Both the position numbers and the translations under genes were made by a program. Positions 18,053-28,400 of a DNA stretch of 64,000 bases are shown one piece after another. Origin of the DNA: an uncultured Selenomonadales bacterium (lineage in GTDB: Bacteria > Bacillota > Negativicutes > Selenomonadales > Selenomonadaceae); NCBI GenBank assembly GCA_937877565.1, contig CALFJB010000016.1, forward strand, positions 1 through 64,000. Direction: 5' to 3'. The notes beneath the pieces were generated by a model. The model had not been told where the DNA came from, did not search any database, and saw only the letters and a list, made by a program, of their open reading frames with translations. Positions within the stretch are counted from its first letter, which is position 1; every line of letters begins with the position of its first letter.

Positions 18053-19309
18053 TCATTTCCATAAATCAAGACGCTTTATCAATTCGTCAATATTTTTCTT
18101 TTCCAATTCAGCCAAAAAATTTCTGATATGTTTAACGTGATTTTCCAATTTCTCGGGATTATCTTTGTCAGCGTTGCAGAGATCAAGAAGGAAAGTTATA
18201 TATTTAAAATTGCCGTAAAATTCCACAAGCTCAAGAATTTTATTTTTATTTTCCTGCGAATAATCGGCAAAGTAGCCGTTGAAAAATTTTTCCCAAATTT
18301 CATCAGCCTCATCAAATGTAAAGCTAATCATTTTAATATAAAAATCTGCCCAAGCTATTTTACCGGCAATATCAATTAAATCTTCGATCATTTCTGAATC
18401 AGCATGCGGTAAAGCTTGATAAATGAAATGCACATTTCCAATATCCCAAACAGGATGCCCCAAGCTAAATTCATCCATATCAATTAAAATTGGCTTTTCG
18501 TCCATAACCATTATATTTTTTGCGTGAAAATCGCCATGAACGGCGGTATTTCTTTGCGGCACGGCGTTAATATATTTTTTAATGGTTGAAATTTCTTCCG
18601 GCAATAAAAATTTTTCGGCGTCGTCTAACCTTGACAGTAGCATTTCTTTGTAACTGCGGAGCGTGTCTTCTTCAAATTGCGTGTTGGCAAGTGATTTACT
18701 CAAATTGACCATATCGCTAACATATTTATCAAATTTTTCGGGATTATTTTTCATCAGTGTTGACATCATTTCAGAATTAAGCAACTCCAAAATCATACCA
18801 ATTCCTTTTTCAGTGCGGACAATTTCAAATGGAATTATGGTAGGAATATCATGAACGAACGCCGCGCGAATTGTTTTAACTATAGATTGTATGGCGTTTT
18901 CCGAGTTAATTCCGTGAAAAACTTTCAAAATTTGTTCTTCATTGATACGATAAACCGCGCCATACATTCCAACGCCGAGTACCTGAAGAGAATCAACATC
19001 AACAAAGCGCAATTTTTTCTTTACATTAAGAAACGAAGTAAAGCCCGTATCATCAAAAATGTTATAAATATTGCCGGAAACATTGATAACAGATATTGGC
19101 ACGTTTTTGAATTTTTTTTGAAGTTTCATAAGTACGCGCAGCCCCAACGAGGAAATATAATTTAATTTGTCCGCGTCAATAATAATTTCTTGCGCGTCGT
19201 TCAAATTTGGTACAAGAAATAAATCCTGCTCAAATTGATTCGCGTTATTTGCGTCTATACGTTCCGGCAATTCAATTTTCAAGATACCATTGCAATAATT
19301 ACTGTTCAT
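18053..19309 (-). CDS. STAS domain fused to APH-like kinase (TIGR02172-like)
   Basis: 418 residues. Residues about 5-100 are a STAS domain of the anti-anti-sigma (SpoIIAA/RsbV) type: IIIDADKLNYISSLGLRVLM contains the SS pair that holds the phosphorylatable Ser, and GNIYNIFDDTGF is the closing helix. Residues about 105-400 are an aminoglycoside-phosphotransferase-like kinase: VLGVGMYGAVYRI (nucleotide loop), EQILKVF (Lys), HGDFHAKNIMV (catalytic loop) and ILIDMDEFSLG (metal Asp). It lies 15 bases behind the glycosyltransferase gene, in the same operon. The kinase may phosphorylate a small molecule, possibly the NRPS product or an intermediate; the STAS domain may bind the HATPase of the MATE fusion. 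Both roles are inferred. Confidence 0.85.
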   Translation of the reverse strand: MNSNYCNGILKIELPERIDANNANQFEQDLFLVPNLNDAQEIIIDADKLNYISSLGLRVLMKLQKKFKNVPISVINVSGNIYNIFDDTGFTSFLNVKKKLRFVDVDSLQVLGVGMYGAVYRINEEQILKVFHGINSENAIQSIVKTIRAAFVHDIPTIIPFEIVRTEKGIGMILELLNSEMMSTLMKNNPEKFDKYVSDMVNLSKSLANTQFEEDTLRSYKEMLLSRLDDAEKFLLPEEISTIKKYINAVPQRNTAVHGDFHAKNIMVMDEKPILIDMDEFSLGHPVWDIGNVHFIYQALPHADSEMIEDLIDIAGKIAWADFYIKMISFTFDEADEIWEKFFNGYFADYSQENKNKILELVEFYGNFKYITFLLDLCNADKDNPEKLENHVKHIRNFLAELEKKNIDELIKRLDLWK

Positions 19310-19323
19310 TTTAATTCACTCCA

Positions 19324-20691
19324 TTAACTGTTGATGCCAACTTGAAATTTATAGCAACGCTTAAATTTTCCCTGATTGAAAGAGTTGACGACGTTCCAGC
19401 CGTGACATTGCCCGCTTGCCATAAAACTTTGACATTCGGACAAAATATAAAGCGCGTAAAAATAATTTACGGTGTTATCTTCAACTAAGCCGCTGTTGTC
19501 TTCTTGTTCTTTCTTTTCCAAATCGCTTAAAAGTTTTGCGTTGCCAAAATCACGGACGCTGTGGCGGACTTGTGAAACTACGCGAATCATTTTGCCAAAT
19601 TCATTTCTCATTCTGTCCAAAATATCTTGATCTTCCGTCGCCAAAAAAATTAAATCGTAGCCGTCTTCATCAATCCATTGGCGAATTGTCGGCAACATAT
19701 CATCAACCGTTGCCATTTTACGAACGCCGCCCATTTTTGAAACGATATAATCAGTGCCGCGAATCAAAATTCCCAGCGTATTATGATTTCCCAACACGAC
19801 TTCTGCATATTCGTCCATTTCTGCGCGAAATTTATCAGTCAAAATATTTTTGTCAATTTCCGCCGAAAAATCCAAATAGCGGTAAGTTGCGGTAATTTGC
19901 ACAACGTCTTGAAGATAAATTGTATTGTCAGGCGTCGAATCCTGCGGCTTTGAATCCAGTTTGAAATATTTTTGCAACATTTCCGGCTCATAGCGCGTTG
20001 ATTTTGCATTAAGATACGTTGTCCAATTATACTGTTCAAAAAATTTTTTAACTTGGCTGTAGTAGGAAAGAATCCCGCCGACGCCAACATTTTTTGCTAT
20101 TGAAACTTCGACGAATTTAATATTTTCAAGTTTTAAATCTGTCAAAGATTGACGGAAGAAAATCGAATGAAACGCAGGTACGGAACTGATTTTACGGAAT
20201 GTCCCCTCAAAATAGCCGCTCCTAAATTTTTCGTCCGTTATTTGCAAAACTTCATTTTCGTTAAACGCCGGAAATTTTTCAACGATATGCAGACGTTCGA
20301 TTTTATCGAAAAAAATTTTTGCAAGCGAATTTGTAAAATAAATTTCAGCGTCAGTATATTTCAACGCAAGCCGCGCAATTACAACCGAATATTCATTCAG
20401 CGTATAGCAAAAAATGTAACGAACACTTTTCAAAAGTGAAATATCCAGCATTTCAGTTGCGTTTTCATCGTATTTCAAATATTGCGGATAAATTTCAATT
20501 CCCTTTTTTGCGTTTCGATAATTTTCTGGAACCAAATCGTTATTTTTAACGTAAGAAATATCGTATTCTTCGCCGTCTTCAGTTTCAACGTGATAATAAC
20601 TTTCTTTCAAACACAGAGCCTCATGAAAAATATTTTCGCTGTGCTTTAAAGTTGTAGCCGCACAATCTGCCTTTGGGATAATGTTAAACAT
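19324..20691 (-). CDS. Fucosyltransferase-like glycosyltransferase, 455 residues
   Basis: The C-terminal half has the pattern of the GT-B fold fucosyltransferases (GT11/GT23/NodZ-like): GILIRGTDYI (the HxRxGD-like nucleotide-sugar motif), DLIFLATEDQDILDRM, then a loop before YFYALYILSECQSFMASGQC and GWNVV. The N-terminal half is not recognised. There is no signal peptide or membrane helix, so it should act in the cytoplasm, consistent with glycosylating a peptide product before export. The donor sugar cannot be told from sequence alone. It sits 28 bases behind the MATE gene in the operon. Confidence 0.65.
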   Translation of the reverse strand: MFNIIPKADCAATTLKHSENIFHEALCLKESYYHVETEDGEEYDISYVKNNDLVPENYRNAKKGIEIYPQYLKYDENATEMLDISLLKSVRYIFCYTLNEYSVVIARLALKYTDAEIYFTNSLAKIFFDKIERLHIVEKFPAFNENEVLQITDEKFRSGYFEGTFRKISSVPAFHSIFFRQSLTDLKLENIKFVEVSIAKNVGVGGILSYYSQVKKFFEQYNWTTYLNAKSTRYEPEMLQKYFKLDSKPQDSTPDNTIYLQDVVQITATYRYLDFSAEIDKNILTDKFRAEMDEYAEVVLGNHNTLGILIRGTDYIVSKMGGVRKMATVDDMLPTIRQWIDEDGYDLIFLATEDQDILDRMRNEFGKMIRVVSQVRHSVRDFGNAKLLSDLEKKEQEDNSGLVEDNTVNYFYALYILSECQSFMASGQCHGWNVVNSFNQGKFKRCYKFQVGINS

Positions 20692-20719
20692 AAATTGAAC
20701 TCCCTCTGCTTACAAGAAT

Positions 20720-22468
20720 TTATAATTTTATGATAAGGTTGTTTAAATTCATAGTATTTAAATAAGTTACTTCGGGATTCATTGAAAAAACCATACGAAT
20801 CCCAAAATTTTCGGTTGGATTTTCGCCTTTATGGATTCGATAATATTCCTTCGGATCGAAGTGTATACCGTCATCTCTGAAACGTAAAATAAATTTCGCT
20901 GAATCGTGCATAATCTTAATTGTAAGGCGATGCTTTTTTTCATCTTGAAAACCCCATGACAAAACGTTTTTTCCCAATTCCTCCATAAAAAGCGAAAGGA
21001 GCATGGCTTTTCTGTCGTCGCCTCCATGAGTTTTTACAAAGTCTGCCGCCTTTTCGCAGTTTTTGCACAGATTATCAATATCTGAAATTTCCCATTCAAG
21101 ATAATTTTCCTTTGAAATACCGTAAGAATCCGGCTTTAAAATAAGATTCTCCCAATCGAAAGGATTTTTCTTGGTGGTAAATTTTACAAAGAGAATTACG
21201 AAAATTAAAGTCAAAGTTACAGAGAAAATATAACTGTACCATATTGAATCTACGCCGAAAGTTAGCGGTGCGCCAAAAGCAAACGCGGCTGCCGTCATTG
21301 TCATAAATATTAAAATGACATTCCCCGCTACAAATTCTTTTATTCCGCGCAAATAATTTACGTAACATATAATCAGAGTGCGGAAAACAAACTGCAATGA
21401 AAAAATTTTTAATCCCCACGCGCTCATTTCGATAATATTTTGATCTGATGTAAAAAGTATTAACGGCATCGCGCCAAAAATCCATGTGAGTACAATTAAC
21501 GCCAAATTTATAGTTACAGATTTTTGAGCCATAACGTAAAGGAGTTCTTTAAGTTCGTCTCGCTCCTCTTCGCCGTTGGCAATTCCCGTAACTGTCGCCG
21601 TCATTTCGCCCATACCGTAACAGAAACATAAGAGAATATCGCCAATTCTTGCGGCTATAGTGAAAGCGGCTACATACATTTCAGAACCATATTCTAAAAA
21701 AGCCCCGTTAAGTGCGGCTGTTGTCATTCCCATACAAAGAGAATTTATAAAAGTAGGCGTGCCGTAAGACAAAATTTTGGGGACTCGATATATTTCAACA
21801 TATTTGAAGGAAAATTTTACTACCCGTGGCCTGCCGAAAAATCGAACGAGTACCAATACTCCTGACACATAATAACTCAAGGTGGTAGCAAGTGCCATTC
21901 CCAATACTCCGCCTTGAAATACGAAGATATTCAGCAAGTCAAAGACAATATCCAAAACAAAGACCAAAACTACCGCAATTACGTTCGTTTTGTTGTCGCC
22001 TTCGATTTGCAGTAACGCCGGAAGTATCATTATTACCGCCAATATCGGCATTAACGGAACGTAGCCAATTAAATAATCCATTGTCAGATTAAAAAGCTCT
22101 GTTTCAGGTGTCAGTCCTAGAAATAAACATATTGGATTTGAAAAAATTAAAATTAAAATGGTACAAAAAATTGAAAAGCCAAGCGACGTTGAAAGGGTTG
22201 TGGAAAAAACCCTGTTAATTTCGTCTATGTCACCTTTGCCGAAGGCGTTACTGCAACTTGTGGAATTTCCGGCGGACATAATGCTTGCAATGGCAATTAC
22301 AATCATAACTACCGGCGTAACCATTCCTTCCGCCGCTACAGCTTCAGCACCTAAAAATTTTCCCGTTAATGCCGCGTCTACTACCGTGCAGACTGTCATA
22401 ATAATTTGGCTCATGATAACTGACGGCAACATTCGATTTATATAATCGGATATAAAAGTTTTTTTCAT
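20720..22468 (-). CDS. MATE-family exporter fused to RsbW-like HATPase domain
   Basis: 582 residues. Residues 1-about 445 form a MATE transporter with about twelve hydrophobic helices (for example IIMTVCTVVDAALTGKFLGA at the start), which would exchange cations for an organic compound. Residues about 450-582 are a GHKL ATPase of the anti-sigma kinase type: EELGKNVLSWGF (N box), LRFRDDGIHFDP (G1 box), ENFGIRMVFSM (G2 box). The last strand keeps the RsbW-like pattern. Such a domain can bind ATP and phosphorylate STAS partners on Ser; a STAS fusion is encoded two genes downstream. The start overlaps the stop of the NRPS gene by four bases. The fusion is rare compared with ordinary MATE proteins of about 450 residues. 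Confidence 0.9.
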   Translation of the reverse strand: MKKTFISDYINRMLPSVIMSQIIMTVCTVVDAALTGKFLGAEAVAAEGMVTPVVMIVIAIASIMSAGNSTSCSNAFGKGDIDEINRVFSTTLSTSLGFSIFCTILILIFSNPICLFLGLTPETELFNLTMDYLIGYVPLMPILAVIMILPALLQIEGDNKTNVIAVVLVFVLDIVFDLLNIFVFQGGVLGMALATTLSYYVSGVLVLVRFFGRPRVVKFSFKYVEIYRVPKILSYGTPTFINSLCMGMTTAALNGAFLEYGSEMYVAAFTIAARIGDILLCFCYGMGEMTATVTGIANGEEERDELKELLYVMAQKSVTINLALIVLTWIFGAMPLILFTSDQNIIEMSAWGLKIFSLQFVFRTLIICYVNYLRGIKEFVAGNVILIFMTMTAAAFAFGAPLTFGVDSIWYSYIFSVTLTLIFVILFVKFTTKKNPFDWENLILKPDSYGISKENYLEWEISDIDNLCKNCEKAADFVKTHGGDDRKAMLLSLFMEELGKNVLSWGFQDEKKHRLTIKIMHDSAKFILRFRDDGIHFDPKEYYRIHKGENPTENFGIRMVFSMNPEVTYLNTMNLNNLIIKL

Positions 22469-25404
22469 TTAATACCCGCCAAATACTCCGCCGCTTCAAC
22501 AAACAGCTTACGGAATTTTTCTGCATTTTCGTCTGTGTAAGCATTTCCTGCATAGCGTTCAATTAAAATCAATTTTTCTTCAGAAACGTCATCTACAACG
22601 CTTATTCCAAAAAGACTGTCGGTAGCGTCTGAATTATTGGTTTCAAGCTGTATCAATTCTTTTATGAAATTTTTAAAATTTCCAATTTCCATAATATCTT
22701 TGTGGTAAATAAATCTTATAATTTGATCTTGGTTAAATTTGATTTTATCGAAATACGGATAATTTAAATGAGCCTCGATAAAATCAACTTGCGCTTTTAC
22801 TTTGGAAATAAGCGATTTTGGAGTATCGCCGTTTTCTTTTTCCAGCAAAATTGGATAACTTTGGGCAAAAAGTCCAACGGAAGACATAGAAATACTGTTG
22901 TCTCTGCCGTAATGGGCAAAACGCACCAACGCACGATTTACGTTGTTGTAGTTGCAGACAGTCATTGCAGTTGCCGTAAGATATGCAATATTTCCGCGCA
23001 GTTTTTCCTTCGGTATTGGAAGAGGGAACATTTTTACCGCGCCTTTGAATTTTTCTACTTTGCAGTCGGGTTTTAAGTTTATTTCTTCGTCTTTGATTGA
23101 ATCAAAATTGCCAAAAAGTTTATCAAATTCTTCGTCAGTTTTTTCTACAATCGCAGATTTTTCCAGCAGATAAAAATAAAAGTCTTGAGGCAAATTATAA
23201 GCCGCGTCTTGATAACATTCGTAAATTTCGTCAAGAATTACCCGCAATGAAAAGCCGTCTGTAACAATATGATGAAAATCCAAAAACAAATACGACTCGG
23301 AAGGCGTTTGATAAATTCCGCCGCGACAGAAATTTGTATTTGTAATGGCGAAAGGTTTAACCAAATTATTTTTTAAAGCGTCAAATTCGCTATCATTTAA
23401 CTTGGTAATGGTAACAGGCGTAAAAATTGATTCGTCGTACATTTGGCGATATTCGCCGTTTTCGTCCGCAACTAATTTCAAAGAAAGCGCGGGATGATTT
23501 TTTAAAACTTTATTTACAGCGTTTTTCATTCGCTCCAAATCAATGTTATCAGCAAATTTAAACAAAAACGGTTCATTATTGTATACAGCATTTGGATTTT
23601 CTTTCATCATTTCCAAAAACATTTTTTGCGAAAAATTAAGCGGTTGTGATTTTTTAATAGCTTCTTCGTTTTTTGCAAAAATATCTTCTGCACTTTCCAA
23701 ATTGTCACAATAAGCCGCCAACGCCTTAGGTGTACGGTACTTTTGAATTGACGCAATATTTACGCCGGGATTGTTACATTCAGTCACAAGCATAATTGTT
23801 GCTATTGAATCGCCGCCCAATTTTATAAAATCGTCGTTTAATCCTACTTTATCTAAATCGAGCGCGTGCGCCATTTTTTCACATATCAATTTTTCAGTTT
23901 CAGTTTGAGGTGCCTCATAGTCATCCATATTGTGTTGAGGAAGTGGCAGGGCTTTTTTGTCAATTTTTTGATTCTGATTCAGCGGAATTTTATCAATCTG
24001 CATAATGAACGCAGGAATCATATAATCCGGTTTATTTTGCGCTATAAAGTCAGTAAGTGCGTCAATATCAACTTTTTCATCTGAAACAACGTAAGCCGCA
24101 ATATATTTTCCGCCGGACGGTTTATCAAAGGCAACAACCGTTGTATCTTTTACGCCGTCAAAACGTCTGATAATTTCTTCAATTTCCGGCAATTCAACCC
24201 TAAAGCCGCGAATTTTTACTTGAAAATCAATTCGCCCGTAAAATTCCAAATTTCCTTCGTCGTTATACTTTGCTAAATCGCCGGTTCGATAGACTTTAAC
24301 TTTTTTATCGCCAATTTCAATTTCAATAAATTTTTCCGCCGTAAGTTCTGGGCGTTTCCAATAACCTGCCGAAAGTTGCGGACCGGCTAAGCAAAGTTCC
24401 CCAATTTCGCCAAGCGGCAAAAGATTTTTTTCCTTGCCTAAGATATACGCCGCGCAATTATAAAGCGGTCTGCCAATAGGAATAGGATTATAATTTTTGC
24501 CTTTCTCTAACTCAAAATAAGTGGCGTCAACTGTAAATTCCGTAGGTCCGTAGGTATTAAAAATTTTTCCGCGAACATTTGGCACTGTTGTCATTGCCTC
24601 GCCGCCAACAACCAGATAATCAAGGTCAAGGGATTCATTTGACGCAAGAATTTGCCCAAAACGAGTGCTGTAGCCGCCGCCGTTTATTTTATGTTTAGTA
24701 ATAAATTTTCTCATTTTCAAAACGTCGTGGCGTTCCTCTTCCGGCACTATAAAAAGTGTTCCGCCTACGGTTAAGACGGGATATAAATCCTCAACCGACG
24801 CATCGAAAGAAAAATTGGAATGACAGGCAATTATACTTTTTTCGGTTAAATTCCAACGGTTACTTATAAAGTGAACAAAATTTAATAACGCCTTATGCTG
24901 AATCATAACGCCTTTGGGATTTCCCGTTGTTCCCGAAGTATAAATCATATACGCCAAATTTTCAGGAGCAGTATTGCAACTTGCACAGGTTGCAGAGCTT
25001 TTTGAAATTTGAGCGATAATTTCTTCTGTAAGCGTGATCTTAGCTTCAGAATCTTTCAGCATGTACTCAATACGAGCGGCGGGATAATCTATATCAATAG
25101 GAAGATACGCCGCGCCAATTTTCCAAATTCCAATAACTGCCGCCAAAAATTCTTTTACTCTGCCCATGCTTACGGCGATAAAATTATTCTCCTCTACGCC
25201 GTTTTCAATAAGCCACGCTGCTACTTTGTCTGACAATTCGTCTAAATCTTTATAACTTAACGCTGAATTTTCATCAGCCACTGCGATATTTTCGGGAGTT
25301 TTAGCGGCTTGTTCCTTAAACAAATCAAGCCACGTTTTAGAAGTGTCATACTCAAAAGTTTCTCCCGCCGACACTTCCAATATTTTTTCTAAATTTTTAT
25401 TCAT
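22465..25404 (-). CDS. NRPS module, A-T-C, probable basic amino acid
   Basis: 979 residues. The adenylation domain contains A3 YTSGTTGNPKG (155-165), A4 FSFDASVEDLYP (from 198), A5 NTYGPTE (283-289), A8 GRIDFQVKIRGFRVELPEIE and A10 NQNQKIDKKAL. The carrier domain is DFIKLGGDSIATIML with Ser533. The condensation domain is from about 590, with HHIVTDG at 711-717, the canonical active site. Reading the specificity positions by eye gives D-A-E-S-V-G-T-V-D-K, close to the Lys code of bacitracin synthetase as I recall it; the acidic residue at position 239 fits a basic side chain. It overlaps its neighbours by four bases on both sides, so translation is coupled. It is a paralogue of the upstream module. 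Confidence 0.9.
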   Translation of the reverse strand: MNKNLEKILEVSAGETFEYDTSKTWLDLFKEQAAKTPENIAVADENSALSYKDLDELSDKVAAWLIENGVEENNFIAVSMGRVKEFLAAVIGIWKIGAAYLPIDIDYPAARIEYMLKDSEAKITLTEEIIAQISKSSATCASCNTAPENLAYMIYTSGTTGNPKGVMIQHKALLNFVHFISNRWNLTEKSIIACHSNFSFDASVEDLYPVLTVGGTLFIVPEEERHDVLKMRKFITKHKINGGGYSTRFGQILASNESLDLDYLVVGGEAMTTVPNVRGKIFNTYGPTEFTVDATYFELEKGKNYNPIPIGRPLYNCAAYILGKEKNLLPLGEIGELCLAGPQLSAGYWKRPELTAEKFIEIEIGDKKVKVYRTGDLAKYNDEGNLEFYGRIDFQVKIRGFRVELPEIEEIIRRFDGVKDTTVVAFDKPSGGKYIAAYVVSDEKVDIDALTDFIAQNKPDYMIPAFIMQIDKIPLNQNQKIDKKALPLPQHNMDDYEAPQTETEKLICEKMAHALDLDKVGLNDDFIKLGGDSIATIMLVTECNNPGVNIASIQKYRTPKALAAYCDNLESAEDIFAKNEEAIKKSQPLNFSQKMFLEMMKENPNAVYNNEPFLFKFADNIDLERMKNAVNKVLKNHPALSLKLVADENGEYRQMYDESIFTPVTITKLNDSEFDALKNNLVKPFAITNTNFCRGGIYQTPSESYLFLDFHHIVTDGFSLRVILDEIYECYQDAAYNLPQDFYFYLLEKSAIVEKTDEEFDKLFGNFDSIKDEEINLKPDCKVEKFKGAVKMFPLPIPKEKLRGNIAYLTATAMTVCNYNNVNRALVRFAHYGRDNSISMSSVGLFAQSYPILLEKENGDTPKSLISKVKAQVDFIEAHLNYPYFDKIKFNQDQIIRFIYHKDIMEIGNFKNFIKELIQLETNNSDATDSLFGISVVDDVSEEKLILIERYAGNAYTDENAEKFRKLFVEAAEYLAGIK

Positions 25405-28400
25405 GAATTTTCCTCCATTCCCGCAAGATATTTTGCAGAATCAAAAAAGAGTTTGCGGAATTTTTCGTTGCTTTGCTTGTTGTAACAATTTCCGGCGTAG
25501 CGTTCGATTAAAATTATATTTTCATCTGCGGAATTGTCCAAAATGCTGATACCGTAAAGATTATCAGTCATATTGCTGTCGTGTGTGTCAAGCAAAATCA
25601 AATTTTTTGCCAACTTAGCGAATTTTCCCAAATCAAGTATATCTTTATGGTAAATAAACCTTACGCACCTATCTGGACGAGAAATATTTTCTAAAAAGGG
25701 GTATTCTACATGCGCCTCTGCAAAACTAACTTGAGCTTGCACTTTAGCAATTAAAGAGTCCGGCGTATCATTTTCTTCCTTGACGAGCAAAACGGGATAA
25801 CGGTTGATGAAAATACCGACTGAAGACATTGAAATATTACTGTTTCTGCCGTAATGAGTGAACAACACCATAGCACGATTAGAATTATTGTAAGCGGCGA
25901 CTGCAAGAGCGCAAGCGGTAATATAAGCCACGTTTCCGCGCAATTTGTCTTTCGGTACGGGAATTGGATTCATGGTAACTGCGCCGGTTCTATTTGGGGC
26001 GTCATAATCGGGTTTTAACGGCATATCTTCTTCTTTCAAAGAATTTTCGCCGTGAAAAATTTTATCGCAATATTCCAGAACTTCGCTGTTGTTTTTGTTG
26101 TCCTTAGCGTTATTAACAGATTCAATCAAGTAGAAATAATAATCCGGAGGCAACTTGTAATTTTCGTCTTGATAACACTCGTAAAGCTCGTTTAAAATTA
26201 TTTGTATTGAAAAGCCGTCAATGATGAAATGATGAAAATCTAAAAACAGATAAGAATTAGACGGCGTTTGATAAATTCCGCCGCGCCATATATCGCCGTT
26301 TGTAAGGGTAAAAGGCTTAACAAGTTTTGATTTTTTTAATTCCTCAAATTCCGCGTCCGTTGCGCTAATAATTTCAATGGATTTAAAAAGTGCCTCGTCG
26401 TAAGTTTGCAAATATTTTCCGTTTTCGTCCTTAGCCAAATTTCCCGTTTCATCGACAATAAGTTTAGTTCTAAGTACAGGGTGATTCGCCAAAACTTTGT
26501 TAGCGGCGTTTTTAAGTCGGTTTAAATCGATATTTTCCGCCAATACAAACAGTCTGGGATTGTTGCAGTAAATTTCATTGGGATTTTCCAACTGTAAATT
26601 TATGTTTACCATTTGAGCATAAGTCAAAGGATGAATTTTTTTCATAGCTTCGGCATTTTTTGCAGAAATATCTTCCGCACTTTCCAAATTGTCGCAATAA
26701 GCCGCCAACGCGCGGGGAGTGCGATATTCGTATATGGAAGAAATATTTACGCCGTCATTGGCGCACTCCACAACAAGCATTATGGTTGTTATGGAATCAC
26801 CGCCAATTTGAAAGAAATCTTCATTAACGCTCACTGCGTCTAAGCCGAGTACCTGCGCCATTTTTTCACAGATCAATTTTTCAGTTTCAGTTTCAGGTGC
26901 CTCATAATCTTCAGAAATATGATTAGGAATGGGAAGTTTCTTTTTGTCAACTTTTTGATTTTGATTCAGCGGGATTTTATCAATTTGCATTATAAATGAA
27001 GGTACCATATATGGCGGCTTAGTTTGCGCTATAAAATTTTTCAGTGCGTCAATATCAATTTTTTTATCTGAAACAACGTAAGCCGCAATATATTTTCCGC
27101 CGGACGGTTTATCAAAGGCGGCAACTGTGGCATCTTCTACGCCGTCAAAACGTCTGATAACTTCTTCAATTTCCGGCAATTCAACACGAAAGCCACGAAT
27201 TTTTACTTGTCCATCGCGTCTGCCGACAAATTCTATTTTGCCGTTATCAAATCCCTTTACAATATCCCCCGTGCGATAAATTCTGTCATAATTTGGATTG
27301 TTGGAGAAAGGATTTTTAATAAAAACTTCAGCAGTTTTTTCAGGGCGTTTTAAATATCCTCTTGCCACTTGAGGACCTGAAATCCAAAGTTCGCCCTCTG
27401 TTCCGTTTTCAACTTGTTCTCCTTTTTCATTAACCACGTAAAGGCGCAAATTGTCCAAAGGATAACCTATAGGCACATTTTTATAGAGACGATCTACTTT
27501 AAAAATAGTTGAAAAAATTGTACATTCCGTAGGTCCGTAACCGTTGAAAAAAGCATATTTGGGCGGGGCAATGGGGACGAGTGCTTCACCGCCTACCGAC
27601 AAATATTTAAGTGAATTGCTTTCAGGATACATTCTGGCGTACTGCCGACCAACTTGCGTAGTTATGAAACTATGGCTGATTTTATTTTCTTCAAAATACT
27701 GATGAAGTTTAGGAAAGTTCAAGCGTGTTTCTTCGTCTATAATATGAAGTTGCCCGCCGGTGCAAAGAACTGGATATGTATCCATCATATTGGCATCAAA
27801 TCCAAATGAAGCATAAGCCGCTACCTTACTTTGGTTTGTAAGGGAATAATAGCGAACGTACCAGTTAATAAAGGCGACAAGATTTTTATGTTCAAGCATT
27901 ACTCCTTTTGGAATACCTGTTGAACCTGAAGTATACAAAAGAATAAATAAATCTTGCGGCGCGGGCAAATAATTTATTTCTTCTGCATTAAGACTATCAA
28001 TATCTTTAATGTTAAGCGTTGCACCGTCAAAATTATCAAGGCGCGGCATAAGTTTATCTTCAGTAATAAGTGCCACAGCCTCCGCATCGGAAACCATAAA
28101 AGACAGCCTGTCATCAGGATAAGATGGATCTAATGGTTGATAAGCAGCTCCCGTCTTTAAAGCACCAATCGCCGCAACTACCATCATTTCGTTTCGACGT
28201 AAGAGAATAGAAACAACTTTTTCTCTGCCTACGCCGTATTGTTTCAAGTAGTTTGCAATTTTGTCAGTGAGAATATCCAATTCGCCGTAGGTGAGACTTC
28301 TGTTACCACTTACAACGGCAATTTTGTCTTTGTTTTCAGCCATTGATTTTTTAAGTAATGAAATGACGGTTTGCGAAGAATCGTAATCACATTGCTTAAA

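Noticed and set aside
15591..28340. Plus- and minus-strand open frames of 60-129 codons inside the NRPS, MATE and glycosyltransferase genes
   Set aside because: The sense frames carry clear domain motifs; the alternative frames have no recognisable motifs or translation signals.
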